Below, piece by piece: positions 1-9,913 of a stretch of DNA of 64,000 bases. The notes under the pieces were generated by a model. That model saw only the letters and a program-made list of their open reading frames with translations. It was not told the DNA's origin and ran no database searches. The position numbers and the translations under genes were made by a program. Source of the DNA: CAWBVG01 sp963792175 (GTDB taxonomy: Bacteria; Acidobacteriota; Vicinamibacteria; Vicinamibacterales; CAVVIG01); contig CAWBVG010000035.1 of NCBI GenBank assembly GCA_963792175.1, positions 184,998 to 248,997 on the forward strand. Reading direction: 5' to 3'. Each line of letters opens with the position of its first letter. The stretch's first letter is position 1.

Positions 1-13
1 CCTGTACGCCGGC

Positions 14-70
14 AGCTCTCGCCTCTCGGCTATCAGCGCTGATAGCTGAGAGCTGGCAAAGCTGACAGCG
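14..70. repeat. Intergenic inverted repeat
   Basis: A perfect 16-bp palindrome (ctatcagcgctgatag, 30-45) is flanked by outer arms agctctc (14-20) and gagagct (48-54). It is followed by agctgacagc, a word that recurs in the intergenic repeat near 40545-40555. It lies just upstream of the aminotransferase gene. Dispersed intergenic repeats of this kind can act as terminators or mRNA stabilisers; the role here is unknown. Confidence 0.5.
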
Positions 71-109
71 AGGTTGCGCCGAGAATAGCACAGGCATTAC
101 GCTGGGTTT

Positions 110-1009
110 ATGGCTGCGACTGTCAACGTCAATGGGCGCGTGTCCGATCAGGAGCACGCCGCGATTTCGGTGTTCGATCACGGTTTTCTCTACGGCGAGG
201 GCATCTACGAGACGCTGCGGACCTACAACGGTCAGCCGTTCCTGTTCGACCGTCACATGACGCGGCTGCGCAAGTCGGCGGACATGCTCGCGCTCGAGGT
301 ACCGCTGTCGGACGCCGCGATCGACGCGCGCTTTCGCGACACGATGAAGGCGGCCGGGCTGGGCGACAGCCCGGAGCGCGAGGCTTACATCCGGATCCTG
401 ATCACCCGCGGCATCGGCGAGCTCACCTACGATCCGGCGGCCTGCCCCACCCCGTCTGTTGTCGTCATCGTCAAGCCGAACGTCGATCCGCCGAAGGACG
501 TCTTCGAGAAGGGCGTCAAGGTCGCGCTGGTGCCGGTGGTGAGGAACCATCCCGGGTCGGTGAACCCGCTGATCAAGTCGAACAACCTGCTCAACAACGC
601 CCTCGCGATGCAGGAGGCGTTCCGCCGCGGCGGTTACGAAGGGATCATGCGGAACTACAAGGGCGAACTCGCCGAGTGCACGCAGTCCAACTTCTTCATC
701 GTCAAGAACGGCGCGGCGCTGACGCCGCCGATCGACGCCGGGCTGCTGCCCGGCATCACGCGCGCGTTCCTGTTCGAGGTTGGCGCCGAGATCGGCGTCG
801 CGGTGCGCGAGCAGGTGCTTCGAGACGACGACCTGTTCGGTGCCGATGAATGCTTCCTCACGAGCACGACGCGCGAGGCGGTGCCGATCGTCCGGGTCGA
901 CGATCGAACGATCGGGTCGGGCGTCCCCGGGCCGATCACCCTCGCGCTGCTCGACGGCTACAGGAAAAAAGCGCAGGCCATGACTCGTCGTCCGACGACC
1001 GTTGCGTAA
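110..1009 (+). CDS. Class IV aminotransferase (branched-chain / D-amino-acid type)
   Basis: A 299-residue PLP enzyme of fold type IV, which includes branched-chain aminotransferase (IlvE), D-amino-acid aminotransferase and aminodeoxychorismate lyase. Visible family marks are FDHGFLYGEGIYETLR (residues 22-37), the Schiff-base lysine K156 in NPLIKSNNLLNN, and GELAECTQSNFFIV for phosphate binding. Length and motifs are complete. The ATG at 110 gives the usual short N-terminus and no better start lies upstream. The gene stands alone on the plus strand and converges with a decayed TPR gene 6 bp away. The family does not reveal substrate: a role in branched-chain amino acid synthesis is the default, and lyase or D-amino acid activity cannot be excluded. 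Confidence 0.88.
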   Translation: MAATVNVNGRVSDQEHAAISVFDHGFLYGEGIYETLRTYNGQPFLFDRHMTRLRKSADMLALEVPLSDAAIDARFRDTMKAAGLGDSPEREAYIRILITRGIGELTYDPAACPTPSVVVIVKPNVDPPKDVFEKGVKVALVPVVRNHPGSVNPLIKSNNLLNNALAMQEAFRRGGYEGIMRNYKGELAECTQSNFFIVKNGAALTPPIDAGLLPGITRAFLFEVGAEIGVAVREQVLRDDDLFGADECFLTSTTREAVPIVRVDDRTIGSGVPGPITLALLDGYRKKAQAMTRRPTTVA

Positions 1010-1015
1010 GGCCGA

Positions 1016-2362
1016 TCACGGCCGAGCCGGCAGCTTCATCATCGCCGCGAGCCGCGGCCAGTGCGGGCTCTCGCGGAGCGCTCCCCCGATGATGTGGACG
1101 AAGAACAAAATGCCCGGATAACGCTGATCGACGGCGCGTGCGATCCAGTCGGCTGCCTGATCGATCTCGCCGCGAAGCAGGTCGTGCACGGCCAGGCCGA
1201 TCGGCGCACCGAATGCCGAGCCGTCGCCGAGCGTTCCCAGCAGCGCGGCGGCGCCGGCGTCGTCGCCGGCAAGGCCGAGCGTCGCCGCATGGGTGCCGAT
1301 CACGACCGGATCCCAGGGCGCCAGTTTCGCCGCCTGCTCCGCCCACGAAGAAGCTTTCGCCACGTCGCCGCGGGCCAGGCACACGAAGGCCTGGAGTTCG
1401 TGCGCCGTCATGAACGACGGGTCCAGTTCCAGCACGCGCTTGAACTGAGCCTCCGCCTCGGCCAGCCGGCCGGCGCCGACCAGACATACGCCCATCGTGT
1501 ATCGCAGGTTCACGGCGAGCGGATCGTCGCTGAGCGCCTGGTTCATCTCGTGGAGCGCATCCTCGGCGCGGCCGTGGTACATGAGATGGAACAACGAATA
1601 GACGTTGCGGACCCATGGCGGCACTGGTTCGCGCGCCATCGCGATCCCGAACTCGCGCGCTGATTCCTCCCAGTCATAGTCATAGAGCGCCGCCGCGATC
1701 GCGAGCATCGCGTGCGCGTCGGGCAGCGACGGATCGAGCTCGAGCGCACGCTGCGCGTTCGCGCGCATCTGCGGCATCGCCTGGTGTGCCGACATCAGGC
1801 TGAACATCGAGAGCGTGAAGTAGTGGTGGCTCAGGCCGGTGTAAGCGGCGGCGAACTGTGGATCGGCGGCGATCGCCTGCTGGAAGAAGTCGCGGCTCTC
1901 GTGCAGCGACTCCGGTGTGATGATCCAGAGACGGTGCCGGCCCTTAGTACGCTTCGTAGGCGGCGAGCGTCGGCGTGTGCTGGCGGCCGGCCGGCTCCCC
2001 GATCGACAGCCGCGCCGACAGCGCCTTGGTGATGGCGCCGGCAATCTCGTCCTGGACCGCGAACACGTCCGCGAGCTCGCTATCGTAGCGGTCCGACCAC
2101 AGGTGGCTGCCGTCGGCGGCCGTGATCAACTGCGCGGCGACGCGTGATGCGGTCCCCCGCCTTGCGGACGCTGCCTTCAAGCACGTGCGCGACGCTGAGC
2201 GTCGTCCGCGATCCGCCGGATGTCGATATTCTGGCCCTTGAACGCGAAGGCGCGAGGTGCGGGCGATGAACCTTCAGGACGGGACCTGGGCCAGCGCGTT
2301 GATGATCTCGTCTGCCAGCCCGTCGCTGAAGTAGTCCTGGTCTTTTCCCGAGCTCATGTCGG
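1016..2362 (-). pseudogene. Decayed TolB-like / TPR-repeat protein
   Basis: The minus strand encodes the C-terminal part of a common protein type: a TolB-like domain followed by TPR repeats. It begins abruptly at DMSSGKDQDYFSDGLADEI (about 2360-2305) and passes through HVLEGSVRKAGDRI and DGSHLWSDRYDSELADVF. TPRs such as AAAYTGLSHHY and DAHAMLAIAAALYDYDWEE follow, to a stop at 1016. These pieces lie in different frames, with breaks near 2280-2270, 2150 and 1950. Everything N-terminal of DMSS (normally a DNA-binding or kinase domain plus linker) is absent, because a divergent plus-strand gene begins there. Relatives are usually transcriptional or adenylate-cyclase-like signalling proteins. The missing 5' part makes real decay more likely than sequencing error alone. 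Confidence 0.7.
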
Positions 2363-2415
2363 AGCTGCGAGCCGATTTCCGGCCGGGCGACGCATTCACA
2401 GACGAGGAGGTTGTG

Positions 2416-3429
2416 ATGCAACTGAGCGCGTCCCTGCTCGTGGTTCTGATGCTTCTGCCCGCGGCAGCGCGGGGGCAGACGGCCGCCGCGGCATTGCCCC
2501 GGGTCGATGTCGCCGCGGCGACCGGCTGGTTTGCCGCCGATCGGTCCGTCAACCAGGAGTGCTGTTCGTCGTGGTCCTCGAGCCTGTTCAAGGGCGTATC
2601 CGCCGGCTACTACTGGACGGAACACCTGAAGACCGAGGTCGAGGCCGCCGCACCGGGACCGACCGAAGGCTACACGTCGTTCAGCGAGCGGCTGACGGCC
2701 AACCTCTTTCGCTACACATCTGAACAGCACCGGATCTCGGCAAACCGGCTGTCCCTCTCGCAGGCCTACCAGTTCGGTCACAACTCGAACTTCCATCCGT
2801 TCGTGCGCGCCGGCGTCGACATCGACCGGGAGCAGGACGACATCGAACGCTACGTTCAGACAGCCGGGGCCTTCGAGGAGCAGCACAGCGCCGCCAGCCA
2901 GACGCGCACGCGGCCGTTCGCGGGCGTCGGGTTCAAGGCGTATTTCAACGAGCGTGCGTTCTTCAAGGGCGAGGCCCGATTCACGCCCCGCCGCGGAACG
3001 ATCGATCAGATGGCCTGGACGGCGGGCATCGGCATCGACCTCGGCGGGCGCCAGCGAACGTCGCCCCCGCCCGCTGGGTCTCGGTCGGCGCCGCGCGATA
3101 CGCCGGTGCGCGCGCCCGAACCGATCGAGCGCTGGCGCGACTACGCCGCGCACCTCAAGATTGGCGATCGCGTCGACGTCGCAACTGCCGGCGGCCGGCG
3201 CTTCATTGCCGACGTCGTCGGCGTCGATGCGTCGGCCATCTCCGTCAAGCCGGTCGTGCGCGTTGCGGAGCCGACCCGGCGCGTGCCCTTCGAGCAACTC
3301 GAGCTCCTCGCGCTGCACACCGGTCCACTACCCGGCACCCGTGCCGGCGCGGCCATCGCCGGCGCCGGGACCGGCGTCGGCGTCTTCATGACGCTGCTGC
3401 TGATCACGTTCGCGCTGGTCGGCGATTAG
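2416..3429 (+). CDS. Secreted beta-barrel-like protein with C-terminal Sm-like domain and membrane anchor
   Basis: A 337-residue protein with a clear signal peptide (MQLSASLLVVLMLLPAAARG, cleavage near residue 21). The start at 2416 has a strong Shine-Dalgarno gaggagg at 2404-2410. Residues about 25-215 have alternating aromatic/hydrophobic segments and end TAGIGIDLGG, resembling small outer-membrane barrels. A Pro-rich linker follows, then a small basic beta domain (GDRVDVATAGGRRF to RRVPFEQLELL). A glycine-rich hydrophobic segment ends the protein (AGAAIAGAGTGVGVFMTLLL). The last two parts are repeated by the next gene, 21 bp downstream and also with gaggagg, so the two form a likely operon. 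Function unknown; the barrel call is inferred from pattern only. Confidence 0.6.
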   Translation: MQLSASLLVVLMLLPAAARGQTAAAALPRVDVAAATGWFAADRSVNQECCSSWSSSLFKGVSAGYYWTEHLKTEVEAAAPGPTEGYTSFSERLTANLFRYTSEQHRISANRLSLSQAYQFGHNSNFHPFVRAGVDIDREQDDIERYVQTAGAFEEQHSAASQTRTRPFAGVGFKAYFNERAFFKGEARFTPRRGTIDQMAWTAGIGIDLGGRQRTSPPPAGSRSAPRDTPVRAPEPIERWRDYAAHLKIGDRVDVATAGGRRFIADVVGVDASAISVKPVVRVAEPTRRVPFEQLELLALHTGPLPGTRAGAAIAGAGTGVGVFMTLLLITFALVGD

Positions 3430-3450
3430 TTGCGGGATGAGGAGGTCATC

Positions 3451-3816
3451 ATGACGATTGCGACACGGAGTGTTGCGCTGTGGCTCGTGGTGAGTGTGCT
3501 CGTGCGTCCCGGCGTATGCGCCGCTCAGGACGTCGAGCTGTGGAAGTCGCGCGCCGGGCAGATTCCCATCGGCGCAACGGTCAAGCTGCGGACGAACGAT
3601 GGCCACAGGATGAGAGCCGTGCTGATGGGCGTCGACGAGTCGGGGATTCTCGTGAAGCCTGCCACGCGCGTCCCGGAGCCCTCGCGGCGCCTGCCATTCG
3701 ACCGCCTCGAGGCCCTCGACCGCTTCGAGGATCGCGTCAGCTTTCCGAAATACATCGGCTTGGGCGCCGCCATTGCCGGCTCGGTCTTCCTGATGCTGCT
3801 GTTCGGCGCGCGTTGA
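3451..3816 (+). CDS. Small exported protein, Sm-like domain plus glycine-zipper segment
   Basis: A 121-residue protein starting at ATG 3451 after gaggagg (3439-3445). It has a signal sequence (cleavage near CAAQ), then IPIGATVKLRTNDGHRMRA and RRLPFDRLEALDRF. These match in order and spacing the C-terminal domain of the gene just upstream (both contain the pattern VRVPEP/VAEPTRR-PF-LE-L). It ends in one hydrophobic, small-residue-rich helix (GLGAAIAGSVFLMLLFG). The two genes are therefore partial paralogues, probably made by duplication of the tail domain. The beta-rich domain with a 'special residue governs a generic barrel' look may be an SH3/Sm-like fold. No function is assigned. Confidence 0.6.
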   Translation: MTIATRSVALWLVVSVLVRPGVCAAQDVELWKSRAGQIPIGATVKLRTNDGHRMRAVLMGVDESGILVKPATRVPEPSRRLPFDRLEALDRFEDRVSFPKYIGLGAAIAGSVFLMLLFGAR

Positions 3817-3828
3817 TCACGGTTCATC

Positions 3829-3849
3829 ACGAAGCCTCGAAGGCTTCGT
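3829..3849. terminator. Stem-loop between convergent genes
   Basis: A perfect 8-bp stem, acgaagcc (3829-3836) and ggcttcgt (3842-3849), with loop tcgaa. It sits between the stop of the plus-strand gene at 3816 and the stop of the minus-strand gene at 3869. It could serve as a bidirectional terminator; no long T-tract follows on either strand. Confidence 0.5.
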
Positions 3850-3868
3850 AAGAACGCGAGGCTGTTCG

Positions 3869-5897
3869 CTAGCGTCCCTGCGCCGTCGTCGTCGTACCCT
3901 GCGTGGCCAAGTAGTCCCAGTGGCGAGCGGCGTTCTTCAGCACCGGCGCCAGATCCTCGGCGAGGAGAAACCCCTGATCGATCAGCGCCAGGGCGGCCTT
4001 CGAGACCTGCCCGATGTACTGATCTTTGTCGCGGTAGCGCTCGTCGATCGCGGGCCGCGGATCGTTCGTCCGCTTCCGATCGGCAGCGGTGCGCGCCAGC
4101 GGAAGATACGAGCCCTGCATGCTGGAAAGGACGTCGGTCGGTCCGGATCGCTCGTTGAAAAGGTTCCACCCGGTGTAAGTCGCCAGCGGCACCGAAAGCT
4201 CCGGCATCCGCACGCCGGCGAGGCCGTTGCCATCCGCGTCCACCTGCGGGACCAGGATCGGGAAGGCCGTACCAATTCGCGGCGGCTCGATCGAGACGAC
4301 ACCGTCCGTGATGAACTTGGGTCCGTAATCCGCCCGGTAGGCGCGATGGACAGCCGTCGTCGTCGTCACCCCCGGCACCTTCGGGAAATGGAGCTGCTCA
4401 GCCGGCACCAGCGTCCCGTCTGCCAGACGCGGGTAACGGCTCGGAGGCGGGGCCGTGCCGTCAGCGGTCCAGCGATCCATCGCCAGCAGGAGTGCCTTCA
4501 TCGCCCACCGGTAGTCGAGCGGGTTGTTGCGCTGCTGGCCGATTGACTGCGTTGGCGGGAACGCTCCAGGTCCGTGCTGCCCGGCGGCCAGCAGGTAGAT
4601 GCGGACGTTGTCCATCAGCGGAGCGTCCGCCTTGCCATCCACGGTCGTGTGAACCAGCGACGCGGCGCGGCCCCAGGTACTCGTATTCGGAGTTCGTGTA
4701 GAAGATCTTCGGCAACAGCTCGGGGAACCCGGCGTGCGTCAGGAGGCCGTCGGTCAACCCGGTCTCGGGATCCTTCTGCGCGACGTCGGTAAACGGAAAG
4801 ATGTCGGTCGGATAGAAGAAGTTGATGAATGGGTGGCCGTCGCGCGACGGCTGCGCGAAACGATGGTTGAAGCTGCCGCGGCCGGCGCCAGCGACCTGCG
4901 CAATCACGCCGTCGAAGACTTTCCGGTCGTCCTCGCTGCGGTTGAATCCGTAATACAAGTAGGTGCGAAGGAACCGGCCGCTCTGCGAGATGCCGAAGGC
5001 CGTCGCGCGGCTGATCGCGCCGGCGGGAATCGACAGCGCGTCGGCCGACTTGTACTTCAGCATCGTGACGAAGTCGCGGATCGCGGCCGGCCCGAGGCCG
5101 ACGACCGGAGGGTTCTCCGCCGTGTAGACGACCTCGTAGATCTTCCCCGTCTCGAACTTCGTCGTCATCGTCACGCGGGTGCGATCCGGCGTGAAGCTCC
5201 ATTGATTACGCGGCACGATCCGTCGCTGTCCCTCTCTCGAGTCGCGAACCGTCAGCACATTGTCCGGCGAATTCGGGTCCAGGACCGTGTACGCGATGTG
5301 ATTGCGATCAGCGAGCGAATGATCGGTTTCCCGCTCGGTGACGACGAAGTCGCTGCGCACCAGGCCGCGGATGGGAGTTCCATTGTCCGAGGCGGTCGGC
5401 GTGTAGACGCGAAGCCCGTTCTGGGGCACGTCGAACTGCCAGCCGACCCACAGGAGCGTGAACCCCTGGCGCATCAGGAAGCCATCGCCCATCTCGGCTT
5501 CCGAACTGGGATTGGCGCTGCCCGCCGCGTGGTTGAAGAAGCCGAGCATCCCCTTGCCGCCGCGGTTCGACACCTCGTACAGGACGGCGCCGTTGCCTTT
5601 CGCGATGTTCTTCGGCTTGATGATGTAGAAGTCCGACGAGAACTCGACCTTCCCCGCCGCGTTCCGCGGCGCCTTGTCGAGATCGGTCACGATCTTGTTC
5701 GCCGGGACATTCGGATCGACGGCGAAGAAGACCTTTCCGGCGATCTTCTCGTACGGACCGGCTGCGCCGAACGGCTGTCCGGCAAGCAGGTCGCTACGCG
5801 ACTGCACCTCGATCCGCACGACCTCGGCGGAGAGCGGTGTTGCCGAGAACCCGAGCAGTGCCGCGATCGCCGCGCACGTGAGATGTCTGCCGCGCAT
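3869..5897 (-). CDS. Secreted alpha/beta-hydrolase domain protein (one frame break)
   Basis: A large exported hydrolase of about 675 residues. The signal peptide begins MRGRHLTCAAIAALLGF, and the mature part opens with EVVRIEVQSRSDLLAGQPF, typical of the big 'alpha/beta hydrolase domain' family. The nucleophile elbow is GISQSGRFLRTYLYYGFN. The frame breaks at about 4677: deleting one G from CCAGGTA (plus strand) restores EYWGRAASLVH and joins the C-terminal part DGKADAPLMDNVRIY, so an indel error is likely. The start is ATG 5897; an upstream in-frame extension lacks signal character. It lies 52 bp downstream of the DUF1501 gene and is probably co-transcribed with it. Substrate unknown; relatives are predicted secreted esterases or lactonases. 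Confidence 0.75.
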
Positions 5898-5949
5898 GCG
5901 TGTCTCCCTCGTTTCACCGCGGGCCTGAAAGCCCGCGCGACGTCCAAGA

Positions 5950-7420
5950 TTACGCAACGATCTGCGGAATCGGCACGCCGTAGACGTCGGTGAGCCGCAT
6001 GTCGCGGCCGTTGAAGCGATAGGTGAGCTTCTTGTGATCGATGCCGAGCAGATGCAGGATCGTCGCGTGCAGATCGTGATACGAGATCGGCTGCTGCTCC
6101 GCCTTGTAGCCGAACTCGTCGCTGGCGCCGATCGCCTGCCCGCCCTTGATGCCGGCGCCGGCCATCCACACCGTCATCGCGCCCGGGTTGTGATCGCGCC
6201 CGACGCCGCGCTGCGAAATCGGCATCCGGCCGAACTCGCCGTGCCAGATCACCAGCGTCGAATCGAGCAGTCCGCGCGCTTTGAGGTCCGTCAGCAGACC
6301 GGCAATCGGGCGGTCCGATTCGGCGGCGTGCTGCGAGTGATTCGCCTTCACGTCGCCGTGCGCGTCCCAGGTATCGGTGTTCTGGTTGCCCATGCCGCCG
6401 TGGAACAGCTGCACGAATCGCACGCCGTGCTCGACCAGGCGGCGCGCCATCAGGCACTGCCGGCCGAACGGCTCGGTGATCGTGTCGTCGAGTCCGTACA
6501 GCTTGCGCGTCGCCTCCGATTCCTTGTTGACGTCGAGCGCATCGGGCGCGCACCCCTGCATGCGATACGCCAGCTCGTACGACGAGATGCGCGCGGCCGA
6601 GCTCGGAGTTGCCCGGATACTGCTGCATGTCGAGCTCGTTCAGCTTCGCCAGCAGATCGAGCCGCGCGCGCTGCTGCTCGGGGCTGACGCCGGACGGCGG
6701 CTTCAGGTCGACGATCGGATCGCCGCTCGAGCGGAACAGCGTCCCCTGGTAGGCGGCCGGAATGAAGCCCGAGCTCCAGTCGTTGACGCCGCCGAGCGGG
6801 CCGCCGCGTCCGTCCTGAATCACGACGTAGGCCGGCAGGCTCGCGTTCTCCGATCCGAGCCCATAGGTGACCCACGAGCCGAGGCTCGGGAACCCCATGC
6901 GGATCTGGCCGGTCTGCATTTCGTAGGTGGCCTGCACGTGGTCGTTCGACTGCCCGTACACCGATCGCACGAACGCGATGTCGTCGACGTGTCCGCCGAC
7001 GTGCGGAAACAGATCCGACACCTCCATGCCGCTCTGTCCGTATTTCTTGAACGAAAACGGGCTCGGCATCAGCGGGCCGGGATGGCCCTGGCGCACGATG
7101 ACATCGCCGGCCACTTTGCCGTCCAGCGGCTGTCCGGCGTACTTCGTCAGCGCGGGCTTCGGATCGAACGTGTCGACGTGGCTGACGCCGCCGCTCATGA
7201 ACAGCGAAATCACCGCCGTCGCGCGCGGCTTGAAATGCGGCGCCTTCGGCGCGTACGGATTGAACCCGATCGGCTTCGCATCGCAGGCGGCCGAGTGGAC
7301 GATGTCGTCGGCCAGCAGCCGGTCCTGGTTCAGCAGATAGGCCAGCGCCAGGCCGCTGACGCCGCCGCCGGAGCGGAACAGGAACTCGCGTCTCGACCAG
7401 CACGTCTTGCAGTGTTTCAT
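5950..7420 (-). CDS. DUF1501 protein (sulfatase-fold, one frame break)
   Basis: About 490 residues with a Tat-like N-terminus (SRREFLFRSGGGVSGLALAYL). DUF1501 hallmarks are ISLFMSGGVSHVDTFDPKP, GSWVTYGLGSENASLPAYVV, RFVQLFHGGMGNQNTDTWD, WHGEFGRMP and GRDHNPGAMTVWMAGAGIKGG. The family is related to the alkaline phosphatase/sulfatase superfamily and is nearly always beside a DUF1549/DUF1553 gene, as here (22 bp downstream of it). The frame breaks at about 6597, where one extra C in ggccgag (plus strand) separates NSEL from AARISSYELAYR; removing it restores one continuous protein. Exported, probably periplasmic. In Planctomycetes and Acidobacteria the pair is thought to serve polysaccharide or organic-matter breakdown, but the reaction is not established. 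Confidence 0.85.
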
Positions 7421-7442
7421 GACCGTCCTGTCGCGCTCACCT

Positions 7443-9766
7443 TCAGCTACGTGGTCCGCCGTACTGCCACCGTGTACCTGCGTAGACGAACTCGTTCACG
7501 TTCAACAGCACGTGGGTGAAGTCGACGAGCGATCCGGCGCGCGTCGCGTCCAGCGCGATCGCCAGTTCCGTCTGGCTCGGCGGCCGGGTCAGCGCAATCC
7601 GGTACGCGAGATCGATCTGCCTGGCCGGATCGCTCGCCCGCTTCCTTCTTCACGCGATCCGCAAACAGCTGCGCCTGCCGCAGCACGAACGCGTCGTTGA
7701 GCAGCGTCAGCGCCTGCGTCGGCACCGTGGACACGTAGCGCGCCGCGGACGTGACGTTCTGCTCCGGCAGGTCGAAGACCTGGAACATCGGGAACGCCAG
7801 GCCGCGCTTGCGGTAGACGTAGACGCTGCGCCGCCAGACGTCGGGGCCGTCCGGCTGTGTCTTCCAGATGCCGTGGTTCGCCTCCGTCATCAGCTCTTTC
7901 GGCAGCGGCGGAAAGACGGGCGGACCGCCGATCGGCGAGGTTGATGCCGCCGCTCGCGGTCAGGATGCTGTCGCGCACGATCTCCGCGTCGAGCCGCTGC
8001 GCGCGGAAGCGCCACAGATACTGGTTCTGCGGATCCTTGTCGCGATTCGCCGCGTGCTCGAACGCGGACGCCATCTGGTAGGCGTCGGAGGTCATGATCA
8101 GCCGGTGCATCTGCTTGATGCTCCAGCCGCGATTCATGAACTCGACCGCCAGCCAGTCGAGCAGCTCGCGGATGCGTCGGCGCCTCGCCCATCTTGCCGA
8201 AGTTGTCCAGCGTCGCGACGATGCCGCGGCCGAAATGGTGGTGCCAGATGCGGTTGACGATCACGCGGGCGGTCAGCGGATTCTGCGGCGAGGCCAGCCA
8301 TTCGGCCAGCGCCCGCCGGCGTCCGGAGGTGTGGCCATCGGCGGGCGGAATCTCGGTCGGCGGGTTGCCGTAGGTCGCCGCGGTGACGAACCCCGGCTTC
8401 ATCTCCGAGCCCTTGGTGTTGGGATCGCCGCGAAGCAGGAAATACGACGGCGGCGCCTCATAGCGTCCGGGTCCGGTATGCAGGAAGTTCGCCCGGCGGG
8501 CCGTCCGATGATTCGGCATTTCGGACAGCCGATCACCTCGTCGCCCTCGCCGTCCGGCGCGAAGCGGTAGTCGCCGTCGGTGACGATCTCGGCGACCGGG
8601 ATCGGCGCCGGCCGCTGCTTGTCGAGCGCGGCGATCTGATCCGCGAGCGCCTTGCTTCTGGCCGCGTCCGCCGGACGTCATGATCGCGGCGAGTGCGCGG
8701 CTCGCCGGGATTGATCTGCTCGACGACCTGCTGCGCGAGCAGCTGTTCGCCCGGCGTCCGCTCGCGCTCCGGCTTGGCGATGGCCTGCTGGACCTCTTCG
8801 GGAAACTTCTTGTAGGCCTCCTGGCGCAGGCGCTGTTCGTACGGCGCCTCGATCTGTCTTGATCTGCGCCTTCACGGCGGCCTGGCGCGCGTCGATCTCG
8901 CGCATCTTCTTCTCGTACGCCGCCGCCTCCGCGGGCGGCACCAGCGGATGCGTCGTCTCGACGTAGCCGAAGAACGTGGTCACCAGGCTGTAGTAATCGC
9001 GCTGCGGAATCGGATCGAACTTGTGATTGTGGCAGCGCGCGCACTGGACCGTGAGGCCGAGCAGGCCGCGTCCGGTCGTCGCAATCAGGTCGTCGAGGTA
9101 TTCGTAGCGGCGTTCCGGGTTGTCTTTCTCGCGGAACGCCACGCGCGGTCCGGCGCGCAGGAAGCCGGTCGCGATGAACGTCTCGTCGCTCCTGGTCTCG
9201 AGCTCGTCGCCGGCGAGCTGTTCTTCGAGGAACTGGTCGTACGGCTTGTCCTGGTTGAACGCGCGAATCACGTAGTCGCGATAGCGCCAGGCGTTGGGCC
9301 GATCGTAGTCCTGCTCGAAGCCGCTCGAATCGGCGTAACGCGCGACGTCCAGCCAGTGCCGGCCCCATCGCTCGCCGTAGTGCGGCGACGCGAGCAGCGT
9401 GTCGATCAGACGCGGCCAGGCGTCCGGCGCGTCGTCCGCGAGAAACGCGGCGGTTTCGGCCGGACTCGGCGGCAAGCCAATCAGATCGAGATAGGCCCGA
9501 CGCAGCAAGCGTGAGCCGGGAGCGCGCGAGGCGCAGGCTCGAGACCCTTGATCGCCGCGGGCCTTCTCGAGGAAACGGTCGATGGGGTTGTCGAAGCGGG
9601 TGGCGGTGTCGGGAACGGTCGCCTGGACCGGCAACTTGAACGCCCAGTAGTTGCGCGCCGCCGGCGGGATCTGGCTGTTCTCCTGCGTGGCCACCAGGAC
9701 ATGCGTGGCAGCCAGCGCGACGCCCGACGCACACATCAGCCACGCGACAAAGGTCTGCCTGGTCAC
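7443..9766 (-). CDS. DUF1549/DUF1553 secreted protein (several frame breaks)
   Basis: About 770 residues. After a signal peptide and PPAARNYWAFKLP comes the DUF1549 (PSCyt2) domain: RRAYLDLIGLPPSP, SPHYGERWGRHWLDVARYADS, GLTVQCARCHNHKFDPI. The last of these is a CxxCH heme-type motif. The DUF1553 (PSD1) domain follows: NPLTARVIVNRIWHHHFGRGIV, DNFGKMGEAPTHP, IKQMHRLIMTSDAYQM, FPMFQVFDLPEQNVTS, STVPTQALTLLNDAFV. These blocks lie in different frames, with breaks near 9545, 8850-8560, 8175, 7930 and 7640, so the deposited frame is not translatable as is. The true C-terminus is VYAGTRWQYGG with a TGA at 7443-7445. It is the first gene of the DUF1549-DUF1501-hydrolase set. Unlike longer planctomycete relatives I see no separate N-terminal cytochrome domain. 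Confidence 0.8.
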
Positions 9767-9800
9767 CGCAGCCCTCCCAGTGTCGGCACGAAATCTCGGG

Positions 9801-9900
9801 CTAATGATAACCCGCCTTCGCGCCTCTGGCGCTACGGCGAGGCAGGCTCCGCCTTCGCCGCGCTGCGGCTTCGGCGAGCCAGCCGCTACGCCCGCGCCTC
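9801..9900. repeat. GC-rich dispersed intergenic repeat, copy 1
   Basis: The gap 9767-9913 carries imperfect inverted words built on gccttcgc/gcgaggc. It includes cggcgaggcaggct (9835-9848), which recurs exactly at 16677-16690. Both copies lie upstream of minus-strand exported-protein genes. Confidence 0.45.
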
Positions 9901-9913
9901 GGAGATCCGCACA

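Noticed and set aside
2080..3318. A 412-codon minus-strand frame opposite the secreted beta-barrel-like gene
   Set aside because: Antisense to a gene with signal peptide and strong ribosome site; only its last part coincides with real remnants of the TolB-like/TPR gene.
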